Source: Bacillus sp. FJAT-29937
GTDB lineage: Bacteria; Bacillota; Bacilli; Bacillales; Cytobacillaceae
Reading direction: 5' to 3'
Assembly: GCF_001509555.1 (NCBI RefSeq)
Contig: NZ_LMAS01000010.1
Coordinates: forward strand, 40,570-104,569
DNA: 64,000 bases
Shown here: positions 1 to 7,865 of the stretch, one piece after another
Layout: the number at the start of each line of letters is the position of its first letter
Position numbering within the stretch: the first letter of the stretch is position 1
Notes under the pieces: generated by a model
The model's database searches: none
What the model saw: the letters and a program-made list of their open reading frames with translations, nothing else
Told to the model about the DNA's origin: nothing
Translations under genes and position numbers: made by a program

Positions 1-457
1 GAAACACTTCTTCATAAAGAGCTGCAAGAGGTTCCGCATCTTCTATGGTTAGCTTTTTAAGAATATATTCCTGTGGCGGTTTCACTGGCTTTAAGTATTG
101 TTCAAGCTTCATAACGTTGTCTGATATGGAATCTTCTTTAAGCCACTGAACGCTTGTCCTTCTCTCGGTTGTATAATATTTGCAGAAAAAATACATATCA
201 GAGCCTAGAAAATAGCCGTCAATCATCGCTTCACACATATAACCGCACTTCATCAGCAAGGGGAATTGTTCACTTCTTCCTTTCAGAATCAATTTTTCCG
301 CTTGCAGCTCTTTTGCCATTTCTTCAGCTTTTTCTGCTCCTTGCAAAACATCTCCATATAAATCATCTACGCGGATTCGTTTATTAAACAAATCTATATA
401 AACCTTCATCGTAAAGTTCTCATTCTTAATCAATTGCACATCCGCAATTGATTCCAT
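1..457 (-). CDS. yodP: Beta-lysine N-acetyltransferase AblB/YodP, partial (C-terminus beyond left edge)
   Basis: The visible 152 N-terminal codons read MESIADVQLI...; the rest lies left of position 1. It is a GNAT-type acetyltransferase of the AblB family, which acetylates the epsilon amino group of beta-lysine made by lysine 2,3-aminomutase (KamA). Recognition rests on sequence character plus position: it follows yodQ by 44 bp as the next gene of a yodT-S-R-Q-P series, and kamA would be expected beyond the edge. The start at 457 has the ribosome site GAGGGATGG just upstream; no better in-frame start is seen. The acetyl-CoA binding part is not in the window, so catalytic residues cannot be checked. 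Confidence 0.8.
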   Translation of the reverse strand, partial: MESIADVQLIKNENFTMKVYIDLFNKRIRVDDLYGDVLQGAEKAEEMAKELQAEKLILKGRSEQFPLLMKCGYMCEAMIDGYFLGSDMYFFCKYYTTERRTSVQWLKEDSISDNVMKLEQYLKPVKPPQEYILKKLTIEDAEPLAALYEEVF

Positions 458-501
458 AATCCATCCCTCATTTCATTAAAGGGGCCCAGGGGACCCCTCT
501 T

Positions 502-1770
502 TTATTCTGTTTCCTCATTAATCCCACACCAATTAATGATTGATAAGGCAATGATTTCTGCCGCTTCAAATATATCATCTATGGAAATATACTCATTTAC
601 ATCATGAGCGGCGGCAGTTACTCCTGGACCAAATACAACGACAGGCGTGTTGCCTACAACAGATAGGATTCCGCCATCGGTTCCCCAAGGAGATGCCTCG
701 ATAATCGGTTGTGTTGTTTTTACTTGTTCGAATGCATCTGAAATTGTTTCCATAAGAGGATGTTTATCTTCTAAATTCCCTGGCAGCCATCTGCCGCCAA
801 ACCATTCGACTTTCGGCGGATTTTCACTTAGCCACTGATCGTTGCTGACCACTTCCATTAAGGCATCTGCCAGCTCATTCTCAGCATCTGCCATTTGTTC
901 ATGTGGAGCGACACCCATTCTTCCTTCAATGACCGCTATGTCAGGGACAGAAGATGGCCATTCACCGCTGTGAATTTTTCCAATATTAATCGGAATGGGG
1001 ATCGGGATATGTTGATATAGCGGATCTGTTATTTTCTCATTTCTTCGTTTCTCTAATTCTTGTAATTTATGAATGACGAGCACCATTTTCTCTATCGCAC
1101 TAACCCCTTCATACCTAGTCCCGCCATGCGCTGAACGGCCTTTTACTGTAATGCGAAACCACATCGATCCTTGTTGTTTTGGAAAGAGCTTCATATTTGT
1201 CGGTTCAGGGATTATGGCACCATCTGCCTTGTACCCTCTTAACACAGCTGCGAGCGTTCCAGCCCCGCCGCTTTCTTCTTCAATGACACTTTGAAAAATC
1301 ACATCCCCTCTAAGCTGAACCTCCAGATTGATTATAGCCTCTATGGCGAGAAGCAGTGCCACAGAGCCCCCTTTCATATCAGTTGATCCCCTGCCATATA
1401 ATTTACCATTTTCAATATGGCCACTAAAAGGGTCGTGGTTCCAATCCTCCCGGTCTCCCTCTGGGACTACATCGATATGTCCATTTAATATGAGTGACCT
1501 TCCTCCGCCAGATCCTTTTAGGACCCCAACCACGTTGGGATTTCCTGTAAAATCCTTTCGATCAGAACAGAATTTAGGATGTTTCATTAGCTGTTCATCG
1601 CCAATTTCCCAAATATCAACATGGAGACCGAGCTCTCTGCATTTTTCAATGATGATCGCCTGAGCCTTGCTTTCATTTCCACGAATGCTGCCTTCCTGAA
1701 CAAGCCTTTGAAGGAGGTGAATTCCTTTTTTTCGATTTTTCTGCAGCCATTCCTTTATTCCCCCTTGCAT
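502..1770 (-). CDS. yodQ: M20-family metallopeptidase/deacylase YodQ
   Basis: A 422-residue cytosolic zinc amidohydrolase of the M20 (ArgE/DapE/acetylornithine deacetylase) family. The metal-binding pattern is complete: NGHID (H98, D100), GRGSTDMKGG (D131), the EEES catalytic/metal glutamates (about 164-166), PEPT near 192 and a late AAAHDVNEY histidine. The dimerisation insert lies between about 200 and 320. It probably deacylates an N-acylated amino acid; in this operon an N-acetyl-beta-lysine-like substrate is a reasonable inference but is not shown. The start has AGGAG seven bases upstream. It follows yodR by 42 bp and precedes yodP, so one transcript is likely. Confidence 0.87.
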   Translation of the reverse strand: MQGGIKEWLQKNRKKGIHLLQRLVQEGSIRGNESKAQAIIIEKCRELGLHVDIWEIGDEQLMKHPKFCSDRKDFTGNPNVVGVLKGSGGGRSLILNGHIDVVPEGDREDWNHDPFSGHIENGKLYGRGSTDMKGGSVALLLAIEAIINLEVQLRGDVIFQSVIEEESGGAGTLAAVLRGYKADGAIIPEPTNMKLFPKQQGSMWFRITVKGRSAHGGTRYEGVSAIEKMVLVIHKLQELEKRRNEKITDPLYQHIPIPIPINIGKIHSGEWPSSVPDIAVIEGRMGVAPHEQMADAENELADALMEVVSNDQWLSENPPKVEWFGGRWLPGNLEDKHPLMETISDAFEQVKTTQPIIEASPWGTDGGILSVVGNTPVVVFGPGVTAAAHDVNEYISIDDIFEAAEIIALSIINWCGINEETE

Positions 1771-1812
1771 TCCACCACTCCTCTCTATCGTACCAAATTC
1801 CGCCTATTTTGG

Positions 1813-2475
1813 TTAATCTATGATTCTAAGATGATCGCTTATCTGAAATTCACAGTCCGTTTTCATTTTTATTTCATCAATTGTGTGTGGTGAGAATATT
1901 TCGGTTAGGATTAATCCCTCTGTCGTCACTTGAAAGGCAGCCATCTCTGTAATAATGATGTCAACACAGCTTGAAGAGGTTAACGGAAGGGAGCACTTCT
2001 TTACTATTTTTGCTTTTCCATGCTTATCCGTATGACTCATGACGACAATCACTTTTTTTGCCTTCTGCGCGAGCTCCATTGCCCCGCCCATTCCAGGTAC
2101 CTTTTTCCCTGGAACGATCCAATTCGCTAAATCGCCTTTTTCACTTACTTCTAAAGAACCAAGAATGGTCATATCCACTCTTCCCCGCCTAATCATGCCA
2201 AAGGAAATGGCACTATCACAATACGATGCACCTTCGATAACGGTCACCGGAAACCCGCCTGCATTACAAAGATTTTCATCCTCCTCCCCCTTCACTGGGC
2301 TTGGCCCCATCCCAGTGATGCCATTTTCCGCATGAAAAATAACATTCATTTGTTCAGGCAAAAAATTTGGGACAAGAGATGGAATGCCAATACCTAGATT
2401 CACGACCATTCCATCTTTGATCTCCTCTGCAGCACGCTTGGCAATTTTATTACGTATTTCTATTCCCATGCCCAT
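1813..2475 (-). CDS. yodR: CoA-transferase subunit B YodR
   Basis: About 220 residues, the beta half of a two-subunit family I CoA-transferase (3-oxoacid/acetoacetate CoA-transferase type). N-terminal GMVVNLGIGIPSLVPNF and the HAENGITGMGP segment with the catalytic-glutamate context (ENG) are diagnostic. The partner is the upstream gene yodS, whose stop overlaps this start by 16 bases, as expected for translationally coupled subunits. Two ATGs (2475, 2469) and a TTG (2481) are possible; 2475 suits the AAGGGG ribosome site best. In this operon the enzyme probably activates an acid derived from beta-amino-acid breakdown; the substrate is inferred only. Confidence 0.87.
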   Translation of the reverse strand: MGMGIEIRNKIAKRAAEEIKDGMVVNLGIGIPSLVPNFLPEQMNVIFHAENGITGMGPSPVKGEEDENLCNAGGFPVTVIEGASYCDSAISFGMIRRGRVDMTILGSLEVSEKGDLANWIVPGKKVPGMGGAMELAQKAKKVIVVMSHTDKHGKAKIVKKCSLPLTSSSCVDIIITEMAAFQVTTEGLILTEIFSPHTIDEIKMKTDCEFQISDHLRIID

Positions 2476-3152
2476 TTCCAATTCACCCCTTTAGAAGGAA
2501 CAATATAATCAACAAAAACCCCTGGTGTAACCACTTCATCCGGATCAAGGCTTCCAACAGGGACAATTTCCTCCACCTCGGCAATTGTAATATTTCCTGC
2601 CATTGCGACAAGAGGATTTGTATTTCGTGCACTTTTATCGTAGATTAGATTGCCGAACGAGTCTGCTTTTTTTGCAAATACGATGGATACATCGCCTGTT
2701 AATGCCGTTTCGACTATATATTGTTTACCACCAAGAATGACTGTCTGTTTATTGCTGGAAACCAATTCATTATCCATTCCAATGTCTGATAGAATTCCAC
2801 CTAATCCTACTCCGCCAGCCCTTATTCTCTCCGCAAGAATGCCTTGTGGTGAAAATTCGACCTCAAGTTTTCCTTCTGTCATTAATTGACCGGCAACAGG
2901 ATTTGATCCAATATGAGAAGCAATAATTTTTCGTACTTTCCCTTGGCTGACAATTTTGCCTATCCCAATATGAGGAAATCCAGTATCATTCCCAATCAGT
3001 GTAAGGTCCCTAATTCCCTTTTCTAGAATTCCATCAATTATTGTTGGAGGAGAGCCGATTCCACCGAAGCCGCCGAACAGGATGGTCATTCCATCAGTGA
3101 AATACTCTAATGCTGCTTCGATCGATATTATTTTTTTGAAGGAGTTATCCAT
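2460..3152 (-). CDS. yodS: CoA-transferase subunit A YodS
   Basis: A 230-residue alpha half of a family I CoA-transferase. The CoA-binding loop reads FGGFGGIGSPPTIIDGI (about residues 22-38), close to the usual GGFG(L/I)xGxP motif, followed by LTLIGNDTGF. It starts on the last base of the yodT stop codon (TAATG overlap) and runs 16 bases into yodR, so the two transferase subunits and the aminotransferase are tightly coupled. Together YodS and YodR would move CoA between a donor thioester and a carboxylic acid. The physiological acid is not determined by sequence. Confidence 0.87.
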   Translation of the reverse strand: MDNSFKKIISIEAALEYFTDGMTILFGGFGGIGSPPTIIDGILEKGIRDLTLIGNDTGFPHIGIGKIVSQGKVRKIIASHIGSNPVAGQLMTEGKLEVEFSPQGILAERIRAGGVGLGGILSDIGMDNELVSSNKQTVILGGKQYIVETALTGDVSIVFAKKADSFGNLIYDKSARNTNPLVAMAGNITIAEVEEIVPVGSLDPDEVVTPGVFVDYIVPSKGVNWKWAWE

Positions 3153-4507
3153 TACTCACATCTCTCCTCAGTTGGTAAATATTTTTTAGCAAAAGCTTCA
3201 AAAGTGGTTTGCAAACGCTTTAGTAATTCATCTATTTCTTGGAAAGTAATCGTAAGAGGAGGTGCTAATAAAACCGCATCGCCATTCATCCCATCAATGC
3301 CGGCGCCTGCCGGATAGATAATTAGCCCGCAGGTTTGTGCCAGCTGGATTAAATTTTGCGTAAATAGAAGGGATCTCGGGAAAGGCGTTTTATCTTCAGC
3401 GTTTTGGACAAATTCCAACCCAACCATAAGCCCTTTCCCACGAATATCTCCAATAAACGGGAAGTTTTCTTGTAATTCGGCTAGTTTTTCCATTAAGTAA
3501 TTCCCTTTTTGATCAACCTCTTTTATAATTTCGTTTTTATCTAAGTATTCAAGAACTGCAAGGGATACTGCACATGACTGGGGGTTTGCACTTAAAGTAT
3601 GTCCGCTCATGACGATTTTTGACCCGGAGAGGATGGGCTCCATCACCTTTTCACTGACTAAAGCAGCGGCTATTGGAGCATAGCCAGCACCCATTCCTTT
3701 TCCTAATGCAACAATATCCGGCTCGATGCCCCAATGCTCACAGGCTAACATCGCACCCGTTCTGCCAAAGCCGGTCATCACTTCATCCGCAATAAAAAGA
3801 ATCCCGTTTTTATCACAAATTTCTTTAATGACCTTATAGTAGCCCTTAGGCGGGGTAATGGCTGCACCAGAAGCGCCAATGATTGGTTCGGCAATAAAAG
3901 CTGCTATATGATCAGCACCGATCCGCTTTATTACAGTATCAAGCTCCTGTGCACAGACATACCCACAATCTGGCGCCTCTCGATTATATGGACAGCGATA
4001 ACAATAGGGGGGATGAATAACTGGAAAATCTTCAAGAAGCGGAATAAACCTTGCTCGTCTGCCTGTATGACCAGACATAGATAAAGCACCTAAAGTAATC
4101 CCATGGTAGCTCATCCACCTCGATAATACTTTCGTCTTTGTCTGGACCCCCTTTTCCTGCCAATATTGAATAGCAATTTTCATCGCCGTTTCCGTTGCTT
4201 CTGAACCGCTATTTACAAAGAAACACCAGTTCAAGTCTCCAATCGTTTGCTCGGCAATTTTTCGTGCAAGATTCTCAGCAGCATCACTCGTAAACTGCGA
4301 CCGATAGACAAATGAAACCCGTTTAGCCTGCTCATGCATGGCATCAATAATTTCCTTTACCCCATGACCAATATTGGCTGTAATGGCTCCAGATGACGCA
4401 TCCAAATATTCCTTCCCTTCTTGATCGTATAAGTATATTCCTTTGCCATAATCAATCACTGGATATTCATTTTCCAGCACTGGTTTTATTAAATTGGACT
4501 TATTCAT
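3152..4507 (-). CDS. yodT: Class III PLP aminotransferase YodT
   Basis: About 451 residues, fold-type I class III aminotransferase (omega-amino acid transaminase group). Seen motifs: FVNSGSEATETAMK phosphate-binding loop (about 97-110), the Asp of LFIADEVMTGFGRTG, and the PLP lysine in ALGKGMGAGYAPI. A CPYNREAPDCGYVC stretch adds several cysteines. I prefer the MNKSNL start at 4507 with GGAGGG just upstream; an 11-residue longer form is possible but would translate through the ribosome site. It heads the yod operon and probably deaminates beta-lysine or a product of it (inference). A CATATAAT element at 4566-4573 could be the -10 of a sporulation sigma-E promoter, but no clear -35 is seen. 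Confidence 0.87.
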   Translation of the reverse strand: MNKSNLIKPVLENEYPVIDYGKGIYLYDQEGKEYLDASSGAITANIGHGVKEIIDAMHEQAKRVSFVYRSQFTSDAAENLARKIAEQTIGDLNWCFFVNSGSEATETAMKIAIQYWQEKGVQTKTKVLSRWMSYHGITLGALSMSGHTGRRARFIPLLEDFPVIHPPYCYRCPYNREAPDCGYVCAQELDTVIKRIGADHIAAFIAEPIIGASGAAITPPKGYYKVIKEICDKNGILFIADEVMTGFGRTGAMLACEHWGIEPDIVALGKGMGAGYAPIAAALVSEKVMEPILSGSKIVMSGHTLSANPQSCAVSLAVLEYLDKNEIIKEVDQKGNYLMEKLAELQENFPFIGDIRGKGLMVGLEFVQNAEDKTPFPRSLLFTQNLIQLAQTCGLIIYPAGAGIDGMNGDAVLLAPPLTITFQEIDELLKRLQTTFEAFAKKYLPTEERCE

Positions 4508-4642
4508 AAGCCCTCCCCCTCCATCCAATTGAGAAAGCAATTTCTTATCTTTAGGACAATACTAGATTATATGAGGAGAATGTTTGAATCTTTCATGGAG
4601 AAAACGAAAATAAAATAAGTAGATAGAAACGGGGATGCAAAA

Positions 4643-4676
4643 TAAAAAAGACTGCTCCGAATCCGAAGTCAGTCTT
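4643..4676 (-). terminator. Intrinsic terminator after the YjcZ-type gene
   Basis: On the minus strand AAGACTG and CAGTCTT close a stem that contains the inner pairing CTTCGGA/TTCGGAG, followed by a run of T. It lies 17 bases after the YjcZ-type stop codon and upstream of yodT, separating the two units. Confidence 0.75.
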
Positions 4677-4692
4677 GATGATATTAGATATC

Positions 4693-4881
4693 TTAACAGA
4701 AACTGCAGCTGGCACCAATGATGATTAATAGAATAAACAATACAACAATTAGCGCAAAGCCTCCACCAAAGCCACAACCGCCGCCTACAGGATAACCGTA
4801 TCCAGGACCAGCAAAGGCACCCCCTACAGGATAACCGTATCCAGGATAGCAAGGATCATACCCACAGCCACTTCCATACAT
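4693..4881 (-). CDS. YjcZ-family sporulation peptide
   Basis: A 62-residue peptide. The first half is rich in Gly, Tyr, Pro and Cys with a repeated GYGYPVGG unit (about residues 14-34); the C-terminal half is one hydrophobic segment FALIVVLFILLIIIGAS, the hallmark of the YjcZ/SscA-like spore peptides. The ribosome site GAGGAGTGAAGG precedes ATG 4881. A sigma-K-like promoter (AC, 17 bases, CATAAGGTA) lies just upstream, consistent with late mother-cell expression and a role in the coat or spore surface. Function beyond spore association is unknown. Confidence 0.85.
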   Translation of the reverse strand: MYGSGCGYDPCYPGYGYPVGGAFAGPGYGYPVGGGCGFGGGFALIVVLFILLIIIGASCSFC

Positions 4882-4922
4882 ATTCCTTCACTCCTCATCT
4901 TTTTAAAGGCATTTTTCCATAT

Positions 4923-4950
4923 TACCTTATGAAATGGGAGCTTGACCTGT
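4923..4950 (-). promoter_or_regulatory. Sigma-K-like promoter for the YjcZ-type gene
   Basis: The minus strand has AC followed by exactly 17 bases and CATAAGGTA, which matches the B. subtilis sigma-K pattern (AC at -35, CATANNNTA at -10). Transcription would begin about 35 bases before the start codon. The -35 is only two bases, so support comes mainly from the spore-gene context. Confidence 0.5.
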
Positions 4951-5017
4951 ACGGGTATTTGCCTAATTTTCCAAAAGTTACACATTAGATTAAAGGAATA
5001 ACCTCCAAAATGCAGAA

Positions 5018-5040
5018 GAGATCTCATGTTCTGAGATCTC
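5018..5040 (-). terminator. Hairpin after the RsgA-like gene
   Basis: A perfect 9-bp inverted repeat, GAGATCTCA and TGAGATCTC with a 5-base loop, lies 13 bases after the RsgA-like stop. The following T tract is poor, so termination may be partial or the hairpin may protect the 3' end. Confidence 0.55.
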
Positions 5041-5052
5041 AATAACTAACCA

Positions 5053-6120
5053 TTAATACATTTTCCTTTTTGACTTTTTCATGTTTATGTTAATGCTTTT
5101 CCAGCGTTTCTTCTCTTCCAGCTGCGCGCGCTGATCTTGTTTTCTTTCTAAATAAGCCAATTCCCTTTGCAGCTTTTTGTAGCTCGCAAGACGATTGCTA
5201 TCGAGCAAACCGTTTTTAATTGCAAGTTCAACAGCACATCCTGGCTCTTTCGTATGGCTGCAGTCCCGATACTTACATTGCTCGGCTATCTCTTCAATAT
5301 CTGTAAAGCTTTCCAATAATCCATCAGCACTTTCCCAAAGCTGAAGCTCTCTCATACCCGGAGTATCAATTAAAACTGTTCCCCCTGGCAGCAGAACTAA
5401 CTCACGATGGGTTGTCGTATGGCGTCCCTTATCATCATCTTCGCGAATTTCCTGTACCTTTTGCTTTTCGGCACCTAACAGATAATTCGTTAAAGTTGAT
5501 TTGCCGACACCTGATGAGCCGAGCAGAGCAATAGTTTTCCCCGGAAGAAGATATGGCTGTAAACCTTCCATTCCTTCTTCCTCGAGCACACTGACCGAAA
5601 CAATCGGTACACCCATTGCAATTCCTTCAACTTCAGATAATTTTCCTTCAATATCATTACATAAATCAGCTTTCGTTAAAACAATGACTGGATTTGCCCC
5701 GCTTTCCCATGATAGAAGCAAATATCTTTCGATTCTGCGTAAATTTAAATCATCATTTAAAGAATTCACAAGAAATATTGTATCGACATTCGTTGCGACG
5801 ATTTGCTCTTCAGTATTTTCACCGGCAGCTTTTCTAGAAAATTTACTTTTTCTTGGCAACACATGATGAATGGTGCCACGACCTTCATCATGGCGAGCTT
5901 TCAAAACAACCCAATCGCCAACTGCGGGATAATCTTCTCTTGAACCTGCCATATATGCAAACTTTCCAGCCACTTCACACAATAATTCGCCTTCCTCAGT
6001 CCAAACCCGATACATTCTTTTATGTTCAAGCGAAACGCGTCCTACTGAATAGCCCTCTAGTTTGAAGGCTTCAAATGCCTTTTCAAAAAAATCATTAAAA
6101 CCAATTAAATTTAAATTCAA
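5053..6120 (-). CDS. RsgA/YjeQ-like circularly permuted GTPase (long paralogue)
   Basis: About 355 residues. An N-terminal OB-like region (DWVVLKARHDEGRG) is followed by a GTPase domain in permuted order: G4 (LTKAD), G1 P-loop (GSSGVGKST), G3 (DTPGM), then the zinc-binding CKYRDCSHTKEPGC. This is the RsgA family, which binds the 30S subunit during late assembly. It is longer than housekeeping RsgA (about 295) and has a basic tail (KKSKRKM), so it is more likely a second paralogue. The start is best placed at TTG 6120: GGAGGAAG lies five bases before it, whereas the ATG at 6135 is inside that ribosome site and lacks its own. The next longer ORF would run through the terminator hairpin. A leader ORF and terminator precede it. 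Confidence 0.8.
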   Translation of the reverse strand: MNLNLIGFNDFFEKAFEAFKLEGYSVGRVSLEHKRMYRVWTEEGELLCEVAGKFAYMAGSREDYPAVGDWVVLKARHDEGRGTIHHVLPRKSKFSRKAAGENTEEQIVATNVDTIFLVNSLNDDLNLRRIERYLLLSWESGANPVIVLTKADLCNDIEGKLSEVEGIAMGVPIVSVSVLEEEGMEGLQPYLLPGKTIALLGSSGVGKSTLTNYLLGAEKQKVQEIREDDDKGRHTTTHRELVLLPGGTVLIDTPGMRELQLWESADGLLESFTDIEEIAEQCKYRDCSHTKEPGCAVELAIKNGLLDSNRLASYKKLQRELAYLERKQDQRAQLEEKKRWKSININMKKSKRKMY

Positions 6121-6144
6121 GTTTTCTTCCTCCATGCAAATAAA

Positions 6145-6180
6145 ATATAAAAAAACCATAGGCACCACAGCCCATGGTTT
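6145..6180 (-). terminator. Intrinsic terminator in the 5' leader of the RsgA-like gene (candidate attenuator)
   Basis: On the minus strand an 11-bp stem, AAACCATGGGC and GCCTATGGTTT (one G-T wobble), has a 6-base loop and is followed by seven T. It lies between the promoter and the RsgA-like start, so it should stop transcription before the gene. Its 5' arm plus loop (TGGGCTGTG, 6166-6174) is exactly complementary to CACAGCCCA inside the leader ORF (6229-6237), giving a possible antiterminator. Confidence 0.8.
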
Positions 6181-6212
6181 AATAAGCATAGAAAAAGAAC
6201 TTTCCTATCACA

Positions 6213-6284
6213 TTAAACAGATTTAAATTGGGCTGTGCAAATATTTACGACAATGAGATTACTTACAATTAATAATTTTGTCAT
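6213..6284 (-). CDS. Short leader ORF (23 codons) upstream of the RsgA-like gene
   Basis: The minus-strand ORF starts MTKLLIV, ends with TAQFKSV, and is preceded by a ribosome site within GGCGGGTGAAG, four bases from ATG. It sits in the roughly 190-base leader between a strong promoter and the attenuator-like terminator. Codons 16-19 (TGC ACA GCC CAA) contain the nine bases that can pair with the terminator's 5' arm, so ribosome position on this ORF could choose between terminated and read-through RNA. I recognise no known leader-peptide family. Translation is inferred. Confidence 0.6.
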   Translation of the reverse strand: MTKLLIVSNLIVVNICTAQFKSV

Positions 6285-6317
6285 TGCACTTCACCCGCCT
6301 TTCAACTAATTAAGTTA

Positions 6318-6346
6318 ATTATATGGAACTTCCAACCATTTGTAAA
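6318..6346 (-). promoter_or_regulatory. Sigma-A promoter for leader ORF and RsgA-like gene
   Basis: TTTACA, 17 bases, TATAAT on the minus strand; the -10 is perfect and the spacing ideal. Initiation near 6310 would put the leader ORF start about 26 bases into the transcript. Confidence 0.8.
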
Positions 6347-6392
6347 GTGTTTTCAACTATATCTTAAAGATTGAAAAGTACATGTAGGTGAC

Positions 6393-6420
6393 ACCAACCT
6401 ATGCCCTTCCGCATAACTTA
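6393..6420 (+). promoter_or_regulatory. Possible sigma-K promoter for the DUF4397 gene
   Basis: AC, 17 bases, CATAACTTA, the same arrangement as upstream of the YjcZ-type gene. The element ends 35 bases before the DUF4397 start codon. The match is to a short degenerate consensus. Confidence 0.4.
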
Positions 6421-6455
6421 TTGACGTATACACCATCTAGATAGGAGCGAGGGGT

Positions 6456-7220
6456 ATGTCCCGAAATCAAAATTATTATGATTTTTTACAAAAGGCAAGT
6501 TTATATGACCTGCTTGCAAATTATTATAAATATATAAATCCTTCCAGCCACATTGCCTATTATCAGAAGCATTTACAGTATATGAATTTGGCAGCTCAAA
6601 TGATGCGTACTCAACCGATGCCGAACCAACAAGATAGTAATCTTTCAGGAAAAGTACGTTTCATTCATGCTTCCATTGATGCCCCTAATGTAGATATATA
6701 TATTGATGGCATCCGGATATTAAAGGATTTCTCTCATAAAGATGTAAGTAATTATCTTTCTTTGCCTGTTGGCAAACATCAAGTTGACATTTATCCGTCA
6801 GGCAATATGGTTTCGACTGTCCTAAGCCGAAAAATAATGATTGAGCATGGAAAACATTATACCTTTATTCCTTCTGGGCATGTAAAGAACATGAAGTGGC
6901 TTGCCCTTGAGGACGATCCGCGTGTGCCTATAGGTGGAACAAAGATTAGATTCATTCATCTTTCTCCTGATGCACCTGCTTTAGATATCGCTGTTAAGGA
7001 TAGAGATGTCATTTTTTCTAATATATCCTACCGTAAATATACTAGCTTTCTCGGACTGCATCCAATGACAGTGGACCTTGAAGCAAGAATTGCTGGTTCC
7101 ACTAATGTTGCCTTGCCCATTCCACAACTGCAATTAATGCCAAATAAAGCTTATTCCATCCTCATCATTGGTTCGATTACGAGCGAGCCTGGACTTGAAG
7201 TAGTCATCATTAATAATTAA
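6456..7220 (+). CDS. DUF4397 domain-containing protein
   Basis: 254 residues with no signal peptide or membrane segment. Residues 1-60 are polar and Tyr/Asn/Gln-rich. Two related beta-rich units follow, each opening with (V/I)RFIH and APxxDI: one from about 67 to 145 (KVRFIHASIDAPNVDIYIDG) and one from about 160 to 245. This is the DUF4397 fold, found in secreted and spore-associated proteins of bacilli; no catalytic function is established. AGGAG eight bases upstream supports ATG 6456. The gene stands alone between divergent and convergent neighbours, with a possible sigma-K promoter, so a spore-surface role is a reasonable guess. Confidence 0.8.
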   Translation: MSRNQNYYDFLQKASLYDLLANYYKYINPSSHIAYYQKHLQYMNLAAQMMRTQPMPNQQDSNLSGKVRFIHASIDAPNVDIYIDGIRILKDFSHKDVSNYLSLPVGKHQVDIYPSGNMVSTVLSRKIMIEHGKHYTFIPSGHVKNMKWLALEDDPRVPIGGTKIRFIHLSPDAPALDIAVKDRDVIFSNISYRKYTSFLGLHPMTVDLEARIAGSTNVALPIPQLQLMPNKAYSILIIGSITSEPGLEVVIINN

Positions 7221-7266
7221 AAAAGCATAATGCAAAGGTAGACCTGCCTTTGCATTATACTTTTTG
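7219..7266. terminator. Bidirectional terminator between the DUF4397 gene and ypmS
   Basis: ATAATGCAAAGG (7227-7238) pairs with CCTTTGCATTAT (7247-7258). A-rich and T-rich flanks on the two sides allow use in both directions between convergent genes. Confidence 0.8.
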
Positions 7267-7277
7267 ATCGATGTATC

Positions 7278-7865
7278 TTATTTAATTGGTACGAGCAGCG
7301 TGAAACGAATATCATCATTTTTTAAATCGAATTCATCAACCTTTACATGAATATCACTTTTCAATTTCATTTTTTGTAATGAAACATAGATTCTTTCCTC
7401 GTTTGGCTGTATCGTAACCCAATTGGGCACTTTATATTTATCCTTCACAAACTTTAAAACATAAGACACTGGCAATTGAAGCTGACCGACGGATATTGAT
7501 TTCTGCTGTAGAAGTATATCCCCATTATCTAAAGCAATCGGTTCAAATGTTAGCTTCATTTGAATTTCCTGACTAAATACTGGCAGAGACCCATATAACT
7601 CTACTTCATTATTTAAGAAAATTTGGTAATCAATTGGCCCGGTTAATCCTTCCTTGTCAAGATAATGGTTGATCACTTCGTTTAAGTCTGCCTTGTCTGT
7701 CTGGATTCTAAATGGTACATGCCCCTTTAAATCAATGTTTTGAGGTGAATATTGATCATCTTTAACAGGAGTATTTACGACCGCCATTAACACCGCGATG
7801 ACAATTATGTTAATCACCAGTAAAAGGAAAAAGAGTTTTTTCCATTTCTGTTCCTTCAATTTCAA
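7278..7865 (-). CDS. ypmS: YpmS family membrane-anchored protein (DUF2140)
   Basis: 195 residues with a basic N-terminus (KLKEQKWKK) and one membrane segment at about 11-32, then an extracytoplasmic domain containing the family-typical VPFRIQTDKADLNEVINHYL. B. subtilis YpmS is the same length class and lies next to ypmR, as here: the start overlaps the ypmR stop by four bases. Function unknown; the pair is thought to act at the cell envelope, possibly on lipids because the partner is a GDSL hydrolase (inference). Confidence 0.85.
   Translation of the reverse strand: MKLKEQKWKKLFFLLLVINIIVIAVLMAVVNTPVKDDQYSPQNIDLKGHVPFRIQTDKADLNEVINHYLDKEGLTGPIDYQIFLNNEVELYGSLPVFSQEIQMKLTFEPIALDNGDILLQQKSISVGQLQLPVSYVLKFVKDKYKVPNWVTIQPNEERIYVSLQKMKLKSDIHVKVDEFDLKNDDIRFTLLVPIK

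Noticed and set aside
4562..4852. Minus-strand ORF of 96 codons overlapping the YjcZ-type gene
   Set aside because: It is a shifted frame through the Gly-rich repeat (Cys/Arg/Leu-rich translation) and crosses the terminator; the YjcZ frame has the family helix and ribosome site.
5501..5866. Plus-strand ORF of 121 codons inside the RsgA-like gene
   Set aside because: It lies antisense to a gene with complete GTPase motifs, has low-complexity Ser/Pro content and no ribosome site; it is a shadow frame.
6121..6189. N-terminal extension of the RsgA-like protein to ATG 6189
   Set aside because: It would be translated through the terminator hairpin and lacks a ribosome site; TTG 6120 has GGAGGAAG at ideal spacing.
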